Below are positions 8,526 through 16,150 of a stretch of 32,871 nucleotides of DNA, in pieces. How positions within the stretch are numbered: the first letter of the stretch is position 1; each line of letters starts with the position of its first letter. The notes beneath the pieces are model-generated. The model saw only the letters and a list, made by a program, of their open reading frames with translations. It did no database searches and had not been told where the DNA came from. The stretch spans positions 1 to 32,871 of the forward strand of contig NZ_CAJRAY010000043.1 of the NCBI RefSeq assembly GCF_907165215.1. Reading direction: 5' to 3'. Made by a program: the position numbers and the translations under genes. Origin of the DNA: Thermobacillus xylanilyticus. Lineage in GTDB: Bacteria; Bacillota; Bacilli; Paenibacillales; Paenibacillaceae.

Positions 8526-9446
8526 TCAACGACCGGCCGTCACCGGCGCCGACCTGCGGGTGCTCCGGATGTACAGAAACAGGAGCACGCCGGGCGGAAT
8601 GGCGAGAAGCGTCAGCCCTTTGCGCGGCGAATCGCGCAGCATGCCGCGTCCGCCCGCCATCAGGCAGCTCGACACGTAATGCACCGCTTCGCGGAACCGC
8701 TGCTTCCAGGTCGGCGCCACCTCCATCGCCGTCCGCCGGAAGAAGGCGAATCCCCGAGGGTTGCGCCGGTATTGGTGAATCATGTTGAGGCTCGACCCGT
8801 CGGGCAAATATTCGACGCGGCAGAGCACCTCGTTCATGAGCAGCAGCGGCCGGATCCGGTCGATCAGCACGTACTTGTAACTGAGCGGGCAGTATTTTTC
8901 ACCGGGAAAAACGGGATACGGCGGAACGGCCTTCACCAGATCGGTCCGGTACACCAGTTTCTTGTCCCCCCGCACCCGATGGACCGCATGCAGGCCGAAC
9001 AGCGTACAGGCGGTCATGCCTTCCGGCAGCCGGTCGCCGATGATGTTCCCGTCCCGGTCCGCGTCAAGCCCAACGATGCCGGCATAATCATCGCTTCCGT
9101 ATTTGCGCCAGAACGCGACGATTTTCTCCACCGCGTCTTCCGGCATGTCGTCGTCCGAATCGATACAGACGTTCAGTTCCGTGTCGATCAGCTCATAGGC
9201 CGCGTTGTGCGCGCCGTGCATCCCCTGGTTCTCCTGGTAATGGTAGCGGATCGCGATCTCGCCCTCCGCCATCCAGCCGCGCACCAGTTCGGCCGTGCTG
9301 TCCGTCGATCCGTCGTCGATGACCAGCCAGACGAAGTCCTTCGACGTCTGCCGCTTCAGGCTCTCGTAGCACCGGGGCAGGACATACGCCCGGTTGAAGG
9401 TCGGCGTGAACACCGTCAGCGTCGGCTTCCCCGTATCACGGTTCAT
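8526..9446 (-). CDS. Glycosyltransferase family 2
   Basis: 306 residues. LTVFTPTFNRAYVLPRCYESL, IDDGST at 43-48 and the metal site DSDDD at 96-100 are typical of GT2. A hydrophobic stretch near the C-terminus (LTLLAIPPGVLLFLYI) may anchor it to the membrane. The open frame extends upstream, but the extension is a shadow of the next gene. The ATG at 9446 overlaps the preceding stop by 4 nt (ATGA), indicating coupling. It contributes one sugar to the EPS repeat; specificity is unknown. Confidence 0.9.
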   Translation of the reverse strand: MNRDTGKPTLTVFTPTFNRAYVLPRCYESLKRQTSKDFVWLVIDDGSTDSTAELVRGWMAEGEIAIRYHYQENQGMHGAHNAAYELIDTELNVCIDSDDDMPEDAVEKIVAFWRKYGSDDYAGIVGLDADRDGNIIGDRLPEGMTACTLFGLHAVHRVRGDKKLVYRTDLVKAVPPYPVFPGEKYCPLSYKYVLIDRIRPLLLMNEVLCRVEYLPDGSSLNMIHQYRRNPRGFAFFRRTAMEVAPTWKQRFREAVHYVSSCLMAGGRGMLRDSPRKGLTLLAIPPGVLLFLYIRSTRRSAPVTAGR

Positions 9447-10555
9447 TGGACGAGCACCCCCGTCTCCTGCCGGGAAGGCTCCACGGCCGCCATCAGGCTG
9501 TTCAGCACGAGCCGGTCGGGCCGCACATGGCGCCGGTAATAGTTGTAGTTGTTCTGCATGAGATGCATCCGGAGCCGCTCGTCCCGGATCAGTCTGGCGA
9601 CGGCCTCGACGCATTCCTCCGGCGTGCGGAACGACAGGTAGTTGCGGTTCTCGCCGAAGACGCCCGGCACTTCGTAATGCAGCGTCTCCGTCACGATCGC
9701 CTTGGAGGCGGCCACGTATTCGGCGAACTTCCAGCCGATCGACTGATGCAGTCCCATCGTGGCGATGCAGATCGACGACCGCTTCATCCGCTTCAGGTAG
9801 GCGCGCCGGCTGACCTCCCGCCGGTCGGCGATCACGAGATCGGGATAATGTTCGGCAGCGAACGGGGTCGGCGCGACGCCGCCATGGAACAGGCTGCCGA
9901 ACGCCTCCCGGCACAGGCGGATCGTGCGCGCGCGCTGCTCGTTGATGTAATGCCGCTCCTCCCGCTTCGTCTCCGGGAGATGCATGTCGGGGGAATCCCC
10001 CCGCACATCCCACATCCGCGCCATGAACAAAACACGAGGCGGTTCCTCCGGCCGCGGCTCGTCCTCGAACTTCTCGACGGTATACCAGCCGTAGTAATGC
10101 ACGGTCAGCGGCAGCATCCGGATCAGCTTCTTCATCTTCTCGATCGGATGATCGAGCGGCATCGGCCAATGCGCGACGCTGCCCGGAATCGTCACCATGT
10201 AGTTCAGTCCCAGCGGGCAGATCTTTTCACCGTGCGTGAGCCGGGCGTTGCGCACCGCGCTGAAACTGCGCTTGAAGCAGATATCGTAGCGCCGGAGCAG
10301 CGGTCCGTACAGCCGCTCGGGCTCCTCGACCAGGTTGTCGTAGCCGTCGTTCAGGTCATAGAGCAGCCGGATTTCACGGTTCAGCGTGACTTCCAGCATG
10401 TTGACGGGAATCGGCTCCGCGCACGCCCCTTTCGCCTGCCGCTCGATCACAAGCTCGATGACGCCGTGCCGCGCCAACAGTTCGAACCCGGCAATGATCT
10501 GATAGAGATGCTGTGATACTGAGCCAAGCCGCATCCGGCAATGCAACTTCATCAT
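9443..10555 (-). CDS. Glycosyltransferase, GT-B type (Glyco_trans_1_2-like C-terminus)
   Basis: 370 residues. The C-terminal third (KFAEYVAASKAIVTE, then GENRNYLSFRTPEECVEAVA and a series of MQNNYNYYRRHV-like helices) resembles the donor domain of group 1 transferases. The N-terminal two thirds I cannot assign confidently. There is no obvious signal peptide. The start is the ATG at 10555 with GAGGAGG 5 nt upstream; an ATG follows directly at 10552. It overlaps the upstream stop as ATGA. It sits in the middle of the EPS operon, so a glycosyltransferase role is reasonable, but the family is less certain than for its neighbours. Confidence 0.7.
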   Translation of the reverse strand: MMKLHCRMRLGSVSQHLYQIIAGFELLARHGVIELVIERQAKGACAEPIPVNMLEVTLNREIRLLYDLNDGYDNLVEEPERLYGPLLRRYDICFKRSFSAVRNARLTHGEKICPLGLNYMVTIPGSVAHWPMPLDHPIEKMKKLIRMLPLTVHYYGWYTVEKFEDEPRPEEPPRVLFMARMWDVRGDSPDMHLPETKREERHYINEQRARTIRLCREAFGSLFHGGVAPTPFAAEHYPDLVIADRREVSRRAYLKRMKRSSICIATMGLHQSIGWKFAEYVAASKAIVTETLHYEVPGVFGENRNYLSFRTPEECVEAVARLIRDERLRMHLMQNNYNYYRRHVRPDRLVLNSLMAAVEPSRQETGVLVQ

Positions 10556-11715
10556 ACGATCCTCCTCGTCTCCGTCGGACCGGACGTCTGGCGGAGGAAG
10601 GCTTGTCCGTAATAATCGGCCAGTTCAGCCGCCACAGCGCCGATATCGTAGCCGCGCCTGCGCACCTGCTCCGCCGCCTCCCTGCGCACGTGAACCGCAT
10701 CCGCTATGGCCGCCGCTTCCTTGATCGCGCGAATCCAGCGATCCGCCGGAGCTTCCAGCGGAATGCGCGTCACCAGCCCGATCTTGAGGTCGGCCTCTTC
10801 CGTCACCCGATCCGAGACGACGCACGGAAGTCCCGCGCTCTGCGCCTCGATCAGCGCCACCGGCAAACCTTCGTGGAGCGACGGGAACACCATGACGTCC
10901 ATGGCCGCAAGCAGCCGTGCGATGTCGCCGCGCACGCCGAGAAGACGAACACGGCTTTCAAGCGACGCCGCTTCGATTCGGCGGACGATATCCTTCTTGA
11001 GCGGTCCGTCCCCCATGAGCAGCAGCACCGCATCCGGACGCTCCTCCGTCAGCCCGGCGAACAGATCGATCAGGAACGCATGATTTTTCGCCGGGTGAAA
11101 TCGCCCGACATGGCAGACGGCGAGCTGTCCGGGAAGAAGGCCCAGTTCGGCCCGCACCGCGCGCCGGACATCCGGATCGAAGGCAAGTGCGCCGCAATCG
11201 ACGGCGTTGCGGATAAGTTTCGCCTCTCCGGCGCGATGCGCGAACAGCGAGACGGCCGCCGCTTCCGAGCAGGCAAACCGGTCGGTGGCGTTCGGGTCGA
11301 TCAGCCTTCCCGACGCCCATTTGTACAGCCGCGCCAGCGCGCCGCCTTCCACCTTCGTGCTGTGGCTGTGCGCGATCCGTACGGGAACGCCTGCGCGGCG
11401 GGCGGCCCTCAGCACCCAGCCGCTCATTCGGTCCATGTGCGCATGCACGATGCCGTACCGCCGCCCGTCCCCGGCAAAAAATTGATCCAGCGCCCGCACA
11501 TAGCCGACGGGGCCGGCGTCGGTAATCCAGGGAATGCGGTGGATCTTTCCGCCGAGGGAACGAATCTCATCGTCGAACACGCCTTCGCGGCAGGTCAAAA
11601 AGTCGAACTGCACCCGCGTCCGATCGATGCGCCGGTACAGATTCATGATCAGCGTCTCCGCGCCGCCGCGGTTCATGTTGACGACGGCGTGAAGGACTCT
11701 TGTCTCTGCGCCCAT
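10552..11715 (-). CDS. Glycosyltransferase family 4 (EpsF-like)
   Basis: 387 residues. RVLHAVVNMNRGGAETLIMN is the typical N-terminus. HAHMDRMSGW and RIAHSHSTK follow in the acceptor domain. VCHVGRFHPAKNHAFL starts the donor domain, and PSLHEGLPVALIEAQ carries E-x7-E. The start is ATG at 11715 with GGAG 8 nt before it. The first 43 nt overlap the end of the upstream transferase gene in another frame. It has the same family layout as the product of 6192-7388. It acts in EPS assembly; the sugar is unknown. Confidence 0.92.
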   Translation of the reverse strand: MGAETRVLHAVVNMNRGGAETLIMNLYRRIDRTRVQFDFLTCREGVFDDEIRSLGGKIHRIPWITDAGPVGYVRALDQFFAGDGRRYGIVHAHMDRMSGWVLRAARRAGVPVRIAHSHSTKVEGGALARLYKWASGRLIDPNATDRFACSEAAAVSLFAHRAGEAKLIRNAVDCGALAFDPDVRRAVRAELGLLPGQLAVCHVGRFHPAKNHAFLIDLFAGLTEERPDAVLLLMGDGPLKKDIVRRIEAASLESRVRLLGVRGDIARLLAAMDVMVFPSLHEGLPVALIEAQSAGLPCVVSDRVTEEADLKIGLVTRIPLEAPADRWIRAIKEAAAIADAVHVRREAAEQVRRRGYDIGAVAAELADYYGQAFLRQTSGPTETRRIV

Positions 11716-12863
11716 GTACCAATCTCCATTTCACCCAGAATTGAAGCATAAATGGCACGCATCTCCGCCATTACCGTGTCCAGCCCGTACGCAGAGGACA
11801 CGATCCCCCGGCCGGCGCCGCCGAACGCCGCGCGGTCGCGGGGATTCAGGAGCAGCCAACGGATGCGGTCGGCCATCTGCCGGGTATCTCCCGGCGGCAC
11901 GAGCCAGCCGCTGCGGCCGTCGTTCACCAGTTCCCGGTGCCCCCGGTTCGAGGTCGCAACGACCGGCAGCCCGCAGGCCATGGCCTCCAGCACGTTCACC
12001 GGCAGCCCTTCCCGGTAGCTTGACGCAACGGCGATATCCAGCGACGGCAGCCAGTCGGCGATGTCCGGCCTGAAGCCCAGGAAATGGGTCCGGTCCCCGA
12101 CGCCGAGCCGCACGGCGAGCGCCTCGCAGGCCGGGCGCAGCGGGCCGTCGCCCGCCAGGAGCAGCCTCGCCCGGGGAAATTCGTCTTTCAGAAGCGCAAG
12201 CGCTTCGATCAGCATCCGCTGATTTTTGTTCTTGTTGAATTCCGCCGCATAGAAGAGCAGCTGGTCGTCCATGCCGCAGCCGAGCCGCCGGCGCATGCCG
12301 CGGCGCGTCTCGGCATCGGCCGGCGCGAACCGCTCCAGATCGACGCCGACGCCGTGCACGCGGACGATGCGGCCGGCCGGGAAACGTCTGTCCGCCGCCA
12401 GCCGAAAGTCTTCCTCGTTGATCGTGATCAGGCAGTCGGTCAGCCGGGCCAGCATACGCTCCAGCGGGTAATAGAGCATCCAGCTCAGCTTCGAGCCCCC
12501 CGCCTGGAAGTGAAACCCGTGCGCCGTATAGAGCACCCGTGTGCCGCCGCGCCGCGCCCTGCGCGCCGCCAGCCGGGTCAGGGCGCTGGCCGTCGGCGTA
12601 TGGCAATGGATGAGCCGGTAGCCGCCTTCATCGATGATCCTCCGGACCTCCCGGTAGGCTCTGACGTTCGTCAGCCTCGCCGGCGATCGGCTGAACGGCA
12701 CGTCAAACCGGCGGTCCGCCCAGGGCAGGTCCAGCGGACCGGCCGCGGCCGCGTGCACTTCCCAGCCCCGGGACTTGAACCATCGCATGACGGGCTGGTG
12801 GAACCGCTCAAGGTGCTGCGCGACGGTCGCGCAGAACAGGATTCGGCCTGCGGGCTGACCCAT
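11673..12863 (-). CDS. Glycosyltransferase family 4 (EpsD-like)
   Basis: 396 residues. RILFCATVAQHLERFHQPVM and HCHTPTASALTRLAARRAR match the acceptor domain of EpsD-type transferases. YTAHGFHF and INEEDFRLA follow. AAEFNKNKNQRMLIEAL opens the donor domain and SSYREGLPVNVLEAM gives E-x7-E. The start is ATG at 12863, only 6 nt after the GalU stop. The ribosome site is weak (GGTGATG), so expression may rely on coupling to galU. The 3' end overlaps the next gene by 43 nt. The order dehydratase - galU - this transferase resembles epsC-epsD of B. subtilis with galU inserted. Confidence 0.92.
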   Translation of the reverse strand: MGQPAGRILFCATVAQHLERFHQPVMRWFKSRGWEVHAAAAGPLDLPWADRRFDVPFSRSPARLTNVRAYREVRRIIDEGGYRLIHCHTPTASALTRLAARRARRGGTRVLYTAHGFHFQAGGSKLSWMLYYPLERMLARLTDCLITINEEDFRLAADRRFPAGRIVRVHGVGVDLERFAPADAETRRGMRRRLGCGMDDQLLFYAAEFNKNKNQRMLIEALALLKDEFPRARLLLAGDGPLRPACEALAVRLGVGDRTHFLGFRPDIADWLPSLDIAVASSYREGLPVNVLEAMACGLPVVATSNRGHRELVNDGRSGWLVPPGDTRQMADRIRWLLLNPRDRAAFGGAGRGIVSSAYGLDTVMAEMRAIYASILGEMEIGTWAQRQESFTPSST

Positions 12864-12869
12864 CGATCA

Positions 12870-13757
12870 TCACCGCGCCTGGGGATGCAGCTGTTCCTGC
12901 AGCAGCTGCGTCAGATAGTCGAGCAGACTCTCGCGAAGATCTTCGCGCTGCAGCGCGAACTCGACCGTGGTGCGGATGAACCCCATTTTCTCGCCGACGT
13001 CGTAGCGGGTGCCTTCGAACTCGAACGCGTACACCGCTTCCGTCTCGTTCAACTTCGCGATCGCGTCGGTCAGCTGGATCTCGCCGCCGGCGCCGGGCTC
13101 CAGGCTGCCCAGAATGTCGAAGATCGTCGGGCTCAGAATATACCGCCCCATGATGGCAAGATTCGACGGCGCGGACCCCTGGGACGGCTTCTCCACCAGC
13201 CCGGCCACGCTGTAGAAGCCGTGGTCGATCGGCTTGCCGTCCACGATGCCGTAGCGGTGTACCTCGTTGTCCGCCACGGGCTTCACGCCGATGACCGACG
13301 AACGGTACCGGTCATGCTGATCCATCAGCTGGCGCAGCGCCGGGCGTTCGGCGCGCACGATGTCGTCCCCGAGCAGCACGGCGAACGGCTCGTTGCCGAT
13401 GAATTTGCGGGCGCACCAGACGGCGTGGCCGAGTCCGCGGGGCTCCTTCTGCCGGATGTAGTGGATGTCCGCCATCTGTGAAGGCTTCTGTACCTCGCTG
13501 AGCAGGTCGAGCTTGCCCTTCTCCAGCAGGTTGTACTCCAGCTCGAAGGAGTTGTCGAAATGGTCCTCGATCGCCCGCTTGCCCTTCCCCGTCACAATAA
13601 TGATGTCCTCGATGCCCGACGCCACCGCTTCCTCGACGATGTACTGGATGGTCGGCTTGTCGACGATGGGCAGCATCTCCTTCGGCATCGCTTTCGTCGC
13701 GGGCAGAAAACGCGTGCCGAGTCCTGCAGCCGGAATGATCGCTTTCTTGACGCTCAT
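12870..13757 (-). CDS. galU: UTP-glucose-1-phosphate uridylyltransferase
   Basis: 295 residues, the normal length for GalU. The enzyme makes UDP-glucose from UTP and glucose 1-phosphate in the cytoplasm. [20 protein letters not shown] is the nucleotide-binding signature and [17 protein letters not shown] follows. LGDDIV holds a metal-binding Asp, and GLVEKPSQG and [10 protein letters not shown] complete the sugar site. The ATG at 13757 has GGGAGGG 8 nt upstream. Placement in the EPS operon suggests a dedicated UDP-glucose supply for the polymer, possibly a second copy beside a housekeeping one elsewhere. Confidence 0.95.
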   Translation of the reverse strand: MSVKKAIIPAAGLGTRFLPATKAMPKEMLPIVDKPTIQYIVEEAVASGIEDIIIVTGKGKRAIEDHFDNSFELEYNLLEKGKLDLLSEVQKPSQMADIHYIRQKEPRGLGHAVWCARKFIGNEPFAVLLGDDIVRAERPALRQLMDQHDRYRSSVIGVKPVADNEVHRYGIVDGKPIDHGFYSVAGLVEKPSQGSAPSNLAIMGRYILSPTIFDILGSLEPGAGGEIQLTDAIAKLNETEAVYAFEFEGTRYDVGEKMGFIRTTVEFALQREDLRESLLDYLTQLLQEQLHPQAR

Positions 13758-13789
13758 GTTCGCATCCCTCCCATGTTCTGGCCAGCCCG

Positions 13790-15769
13790 TTATCTGACGG
13801 CGGAAGCCGCCGGCGCAAGCGGCGCCGCGGAACGGCCGTCCGAAGGCGCGGCTTCCGGCTGCGCGGTACCGGCGCCAGACGCGAAGAAATCGCCCGGCGC
13901 AGCCGCCGCCCCCGCCGCGGCAGCCTCCTCGTTCGACTCTCTGACGGCCGCCTGCGCGGCCGCCGCCAAAGCCGGCTCCGTTCGTCCGTTCGCCAGCGCC
14001 AGCAGCCAGGCGCGCAGCGTCTCCCGGTCCGCCTCCGCAAAATGTTCCGCCAAATCCTCGATCTCCCGGATCGGAATGCGCTGCGATTTGCCGACGTGGA
14101 TTTTCGGATACACCTGATGTTCCTGCACTTCTTCCGGATTCATCAGTTCTTCGAACAGTTTCTCGCCGGGACGGATGCCGGTGAAGCGAATGCCGATATC
14201 CTCGACCGAATACCCGGACATACGGATCAGATTGCGCGCCAAATCGACAATTTTGACCGGCTCGCCCATGTCGAGGACGAAGATCTCGCCGCCCTTCGCG
14301 AGCGCGCCGGCCTGGATGACAAGCCTCGACGCCTCTGGAATCGTCATGAAATAGCGCACCATGTCCGGATGGGTCACCGTCACGGGACCGCCGGCTTCGA
14401 TCTGCTTGCGGAACCGCGGAATGACGCTGCCCCGGCTGCCCAGCACGTTTCCGAACCGGACGGCGACGAATTTGGTCCGGCTGATGCCGTCCATGTACTG
14501 GATATACATTTCCGCCAGACGTTTCGAGGCGCCCATGACGCTGGTCGGATTGACCGCTTTGTCCGTCGAAATCATGACGAAAATATGTACACCGTGCCAG
14601 CTCGCCGCCCGGGCCGTGTTCATCGTGCCGATCAGGTTGTTCTTCACCGCTTCTTCCGGGTTCCGCTCCATGAGCGGCACATGTTTGTGCGCAGCGGCAT
14701 GGTAGACGACATCCGGCCGGTGAATTTGCATGACGTCCATCATTTTCTGCACGTCCTGGATGTCGGCGATCTCCGTTACCATTTCTATTCCGGCATCCCC
14801 GTACATATCCCTGAGTTCCATCTCGATGGAGTAGATGCTGTTCTCGCCGTGTCCGAGCAGAACGAGCTTCTTCGGTCCGAATTTCGCCACCTGACGGCAA
14901 ATTTCCGATCCGATCGAGCCGCCCGCGCCCGTGACGAGGATGGTGCGGCCCGTCACATAGCCCGAGATGCTGTCGATGTCGAGTTCGACCGGTTCCCGTC
15001 CGAGCAGGTCTTCCACTTCGACATCCCGAAGTTCGCTGACCGATACGCGCCCCGTCGCCAGATCTTCAAGTTTCGGCATGATCTGCGTCTTCGCTTCCGT
15101 CTTGGCGCACTCCTCGAAGATGCGCCGCAGCGCCTTCTTCCCGAGCGACGGGATGGCGATCACGATGTTCTCGATCCGCTTCTCCCGTGCGATCCGCTCA
15201 ATCCGGTCGATGCCGCCGAGCACCGGGAGACCGAGGATGTCCAGCTTGTGCTTCGCCGGATCGTCGTCGACGAACGCGACCGGCCTCAGTTCCGACCCCG
15301 GCTGGAGCAGCTGGCGCGCCACCATCGTGCCCGCCGCGCCCGCGCCGACGATCAGTGTCCGCTTCCGGCCGTCGCCGCCGGGCATGCGCGCGCTCCGGTA
15401 CAGCCGCCAGCACAGCCGCGATCCGCCGATGAACAGCATGTGCAGCATCCAGGTGACGGCCAGCAGGCGGAAGTAGATGTCTTTGACGAGCAGCTGCTGG
15501 ATGATGGCAGCCGTCGCGATGGACAGCGTGACCGCCTTCGCGATGGCGATCAGCTCCCCGATGCTCGCGTATTCCCATGCTTTTTTGTAGAGCTTGTAGA
15601 AGTATGCGTACAGATGGTGCGAGAAGAGCAGGGCGAGCGAACTGACGATCAGCGGAAACGTCAGCACGTTGATCGACGCCTCGAGCAGAATGCGGCCTGC
15701 AAAAATGGCGGTGATGACGATCAAGGAATCGAGCGAGAGCAGAATGGACAACCGTCTGCGATAAGACAT
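13790..15769 (-). CDS. epsC: EpsC/CapD-like membrane-bound nucleotide-sugar dehydratase/epimerase
   Basis: 659 residues. Residues 1-115 hold about four membrane helices. [11 protein letters not shown] (to 147) is a CoA-binding-like Rossmann domain. [14 protein letters not shown] at 277-289 is the NAD(P) site of the extended SDR domain. [16 protein letters not shown] at 401-416 has Met412 where classic SDRs have Tyr, as is usual in this FlaA1/CapD/EpsC group. Such enzymes convert UDP-GlcNAc to a 4-keto-6-deoxy sugar. The ATG at 15769 has AAGGAGG 6 nt upstream. An Ala/Pro-rich tail from about 594 to 659 lies beyond the usual end. It is the first gene of the main EPS operon, behind three SinR-like boxes and a long structured leader. 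Confidence 0.93.
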   Translation of the reverse strand: MSYRRRLSILLSLDSLIVITAIFAGRILLEASINVLTFPLIVSSLALLFSHHLYAYFYKLYKKAWEYASIGELIAIAKAVTLSIATAAIIQQLLVKDIYFRLLAVTWMLHMLFIGGSRLCWRLYRSARMPGGDGRKRTLIVGAGAAGTMVARQLLQPGSELRPVAFVDDDPAKHKLDILGLPVLGGIDRIERIAREKRIENIVIAIPSLGKKALRRIFEECAKTEAKTQIMPKLEDLATGRVSVSELRDVEVEDLLGREPVELDIDSISGYVTGRTILVTGAGGSIGSEICRQVAKFGPKKLVLLGHGENSIYSIEMELRDMYGDAGIEMVTEIADIQDVQKMMDVMQIHRPDVVYHAAAHKHVPLMERNPEEAVKNNLIGTMNTARAASWHGVHIFVMISTDKAVNPTSVMGASKRLAEMYIQYMDGISRTKFVAVRFGNVLGSRGSVIPRFRKQIEAGGPVTVTHPDMVRYFMTIPEASRLVIQAGALAKGGEIFVLDMGEPVKIVDLARNLIRMSGYSVEDIGIRFTGIRPGEKLFEELMNPEEVQEHQVYPKIHVGKSQRIPIREIEDLAEHFAEADRETLRAWLLALANGRTEPALAAAAQAAVRESNEEAAAAGAAAAPGDFFASGAGTAQPEAAPSDGRSAAPLAPAASAVR

Positions 15770-15792
15770 GTTCTTCCTCCTTACCCGTGCGG

Positions 15793-15912
15793 GCTTGCCT
15801 GCTTTAACGGTCCGGTTTCCTCGCCCTGGCGCGCATGGTGCGCGTCATCCGTCTCCCCGGCGTCATTCCGTTTCCCCGTCCGGCGGAAACCGCAGCTTTA
15901 AAGCAAGCAAGC
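15793..15912 (-). ncRNA. Structured leader RNA upstream of epsC (EAR-like position)
   Basis: The 5' leader of the EPS operon can fold strongly. Arms at 15912-15898 and 15807-15793 pair over 15 bp, with one G-U pair. Inside, 15892-15885 pairs with 15820-15813 over 8 bp (CGGTTTCC/GGAAACCG). The same GTTTCC could instead pair with GGAAAC at 15875-15870, an alternative fold. A CGCGC/GCGCG hairpin lies further in, and upstream is an 8-bp CGCGGGAG/CTCCCGCG stem (15959-15952 with 15935-15928). In B. subtilis the eps-associated RNA (EAR), an antitermination element, lies just before epsC. The position here matches, but I cannot confirm the EAR consensus by eye. Confidence 0.5.
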
Positions 15913-16019
15913 GTCGAGACCGGCGACCGCGGGAGCCTTGCACGGCGCGTTCTCCCGCGATCCCGGCGACTGCGGATTCGTTGATCGTTCGCTCGAAGGC
16001 GACAAACTGTGCAAAATGT

Positions 16020-16035
16020 GTTCGTTATATAGAAC
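16020..16035. promoter_or_regulatory. SinR-type operator of main EPS operon (box 3)
   Basis: GTTCGTTATATAGAAC is an exact GTTC-N8-GAAC palindrome. It lies about 36-51 nt downstream of the predicted EPS transcription start, with its centre 34 bp from the next box. Confidence 0.72.
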
Positions 16036-16053
16036 ACAAGGCGCAGGCCGTTT

Positions 16054-16069
16054 GTTCTATATAATGAAC
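16054..16069. promoter_or_regulatory. SinR-type operator of main EPS operon (box 2)
   Basis: GTTCTATATAATGAAC is an exact GTTC-N8-GAAC palindrome lying just downstream of the predicted start near 16071. Its centre is 31 bp from box 1 and 34 bp from box 3, close to three helical turns each. Confidence 0.75.
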
Positions 16070-16077
16070 TCGTCCTC

Positions 16078-16107
16078 ATTCTATATTCTCTATACAGAAC
16101 ATGTCAA
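16078..16107 (-). promoter_or_regulatory. Predicted sigma-A promoter of main EPS operon
   Basis: Consensus -35 TTGACA (16107-16102), 18-nt spacer, -10 TAGAAT (16083-16078), which matches TATAAT at five of six bases. A SinR-like box lies in the spacer. The start near 16071 gives a leader of about 300 nt before epsC. Confidence 0.65.
16085..16100. promoter_or_regulatory. SinR-type operator of main EPS operon (box 1, one mismatch)
   Basis: ATTC-TCTATACA-GAAC differs from the exact palindrome at one base. It lies between the -35 and -10 elements, so binding would occlude RNA polymerase. Confidence 0.65.
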
Positions 16108-16150
16108 GCGCTTTTTGTTCGCTCGGGTTCGCCGCGAACGGCGCCGTCCG

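Noticed and set aside
7443..9539. Plus-strand open frame of 698 codons
   Set aside because: It is rich in Arg, His, Gln and Pro, has no domain or ribosome site, and lies opposite EpsG and GT2 genes that have clear motifs. It is a high-GC shadow frame.
14042..15901. Plus-strand open frame of 619 codons
   Set aside because: It lies opposite the EpsC-like gene and shows shadow composition (Arg, His, Asp rich) and no known fold.
16115..16140. Extra GTTC/GAAC pair at the end of the exporter gene as another SinR box
   Set aside because: The spacing is 5 bp, not 8, the centre is GC-rich, and it lies upstream of the -35 at the gene end, so it is probably coincidental.
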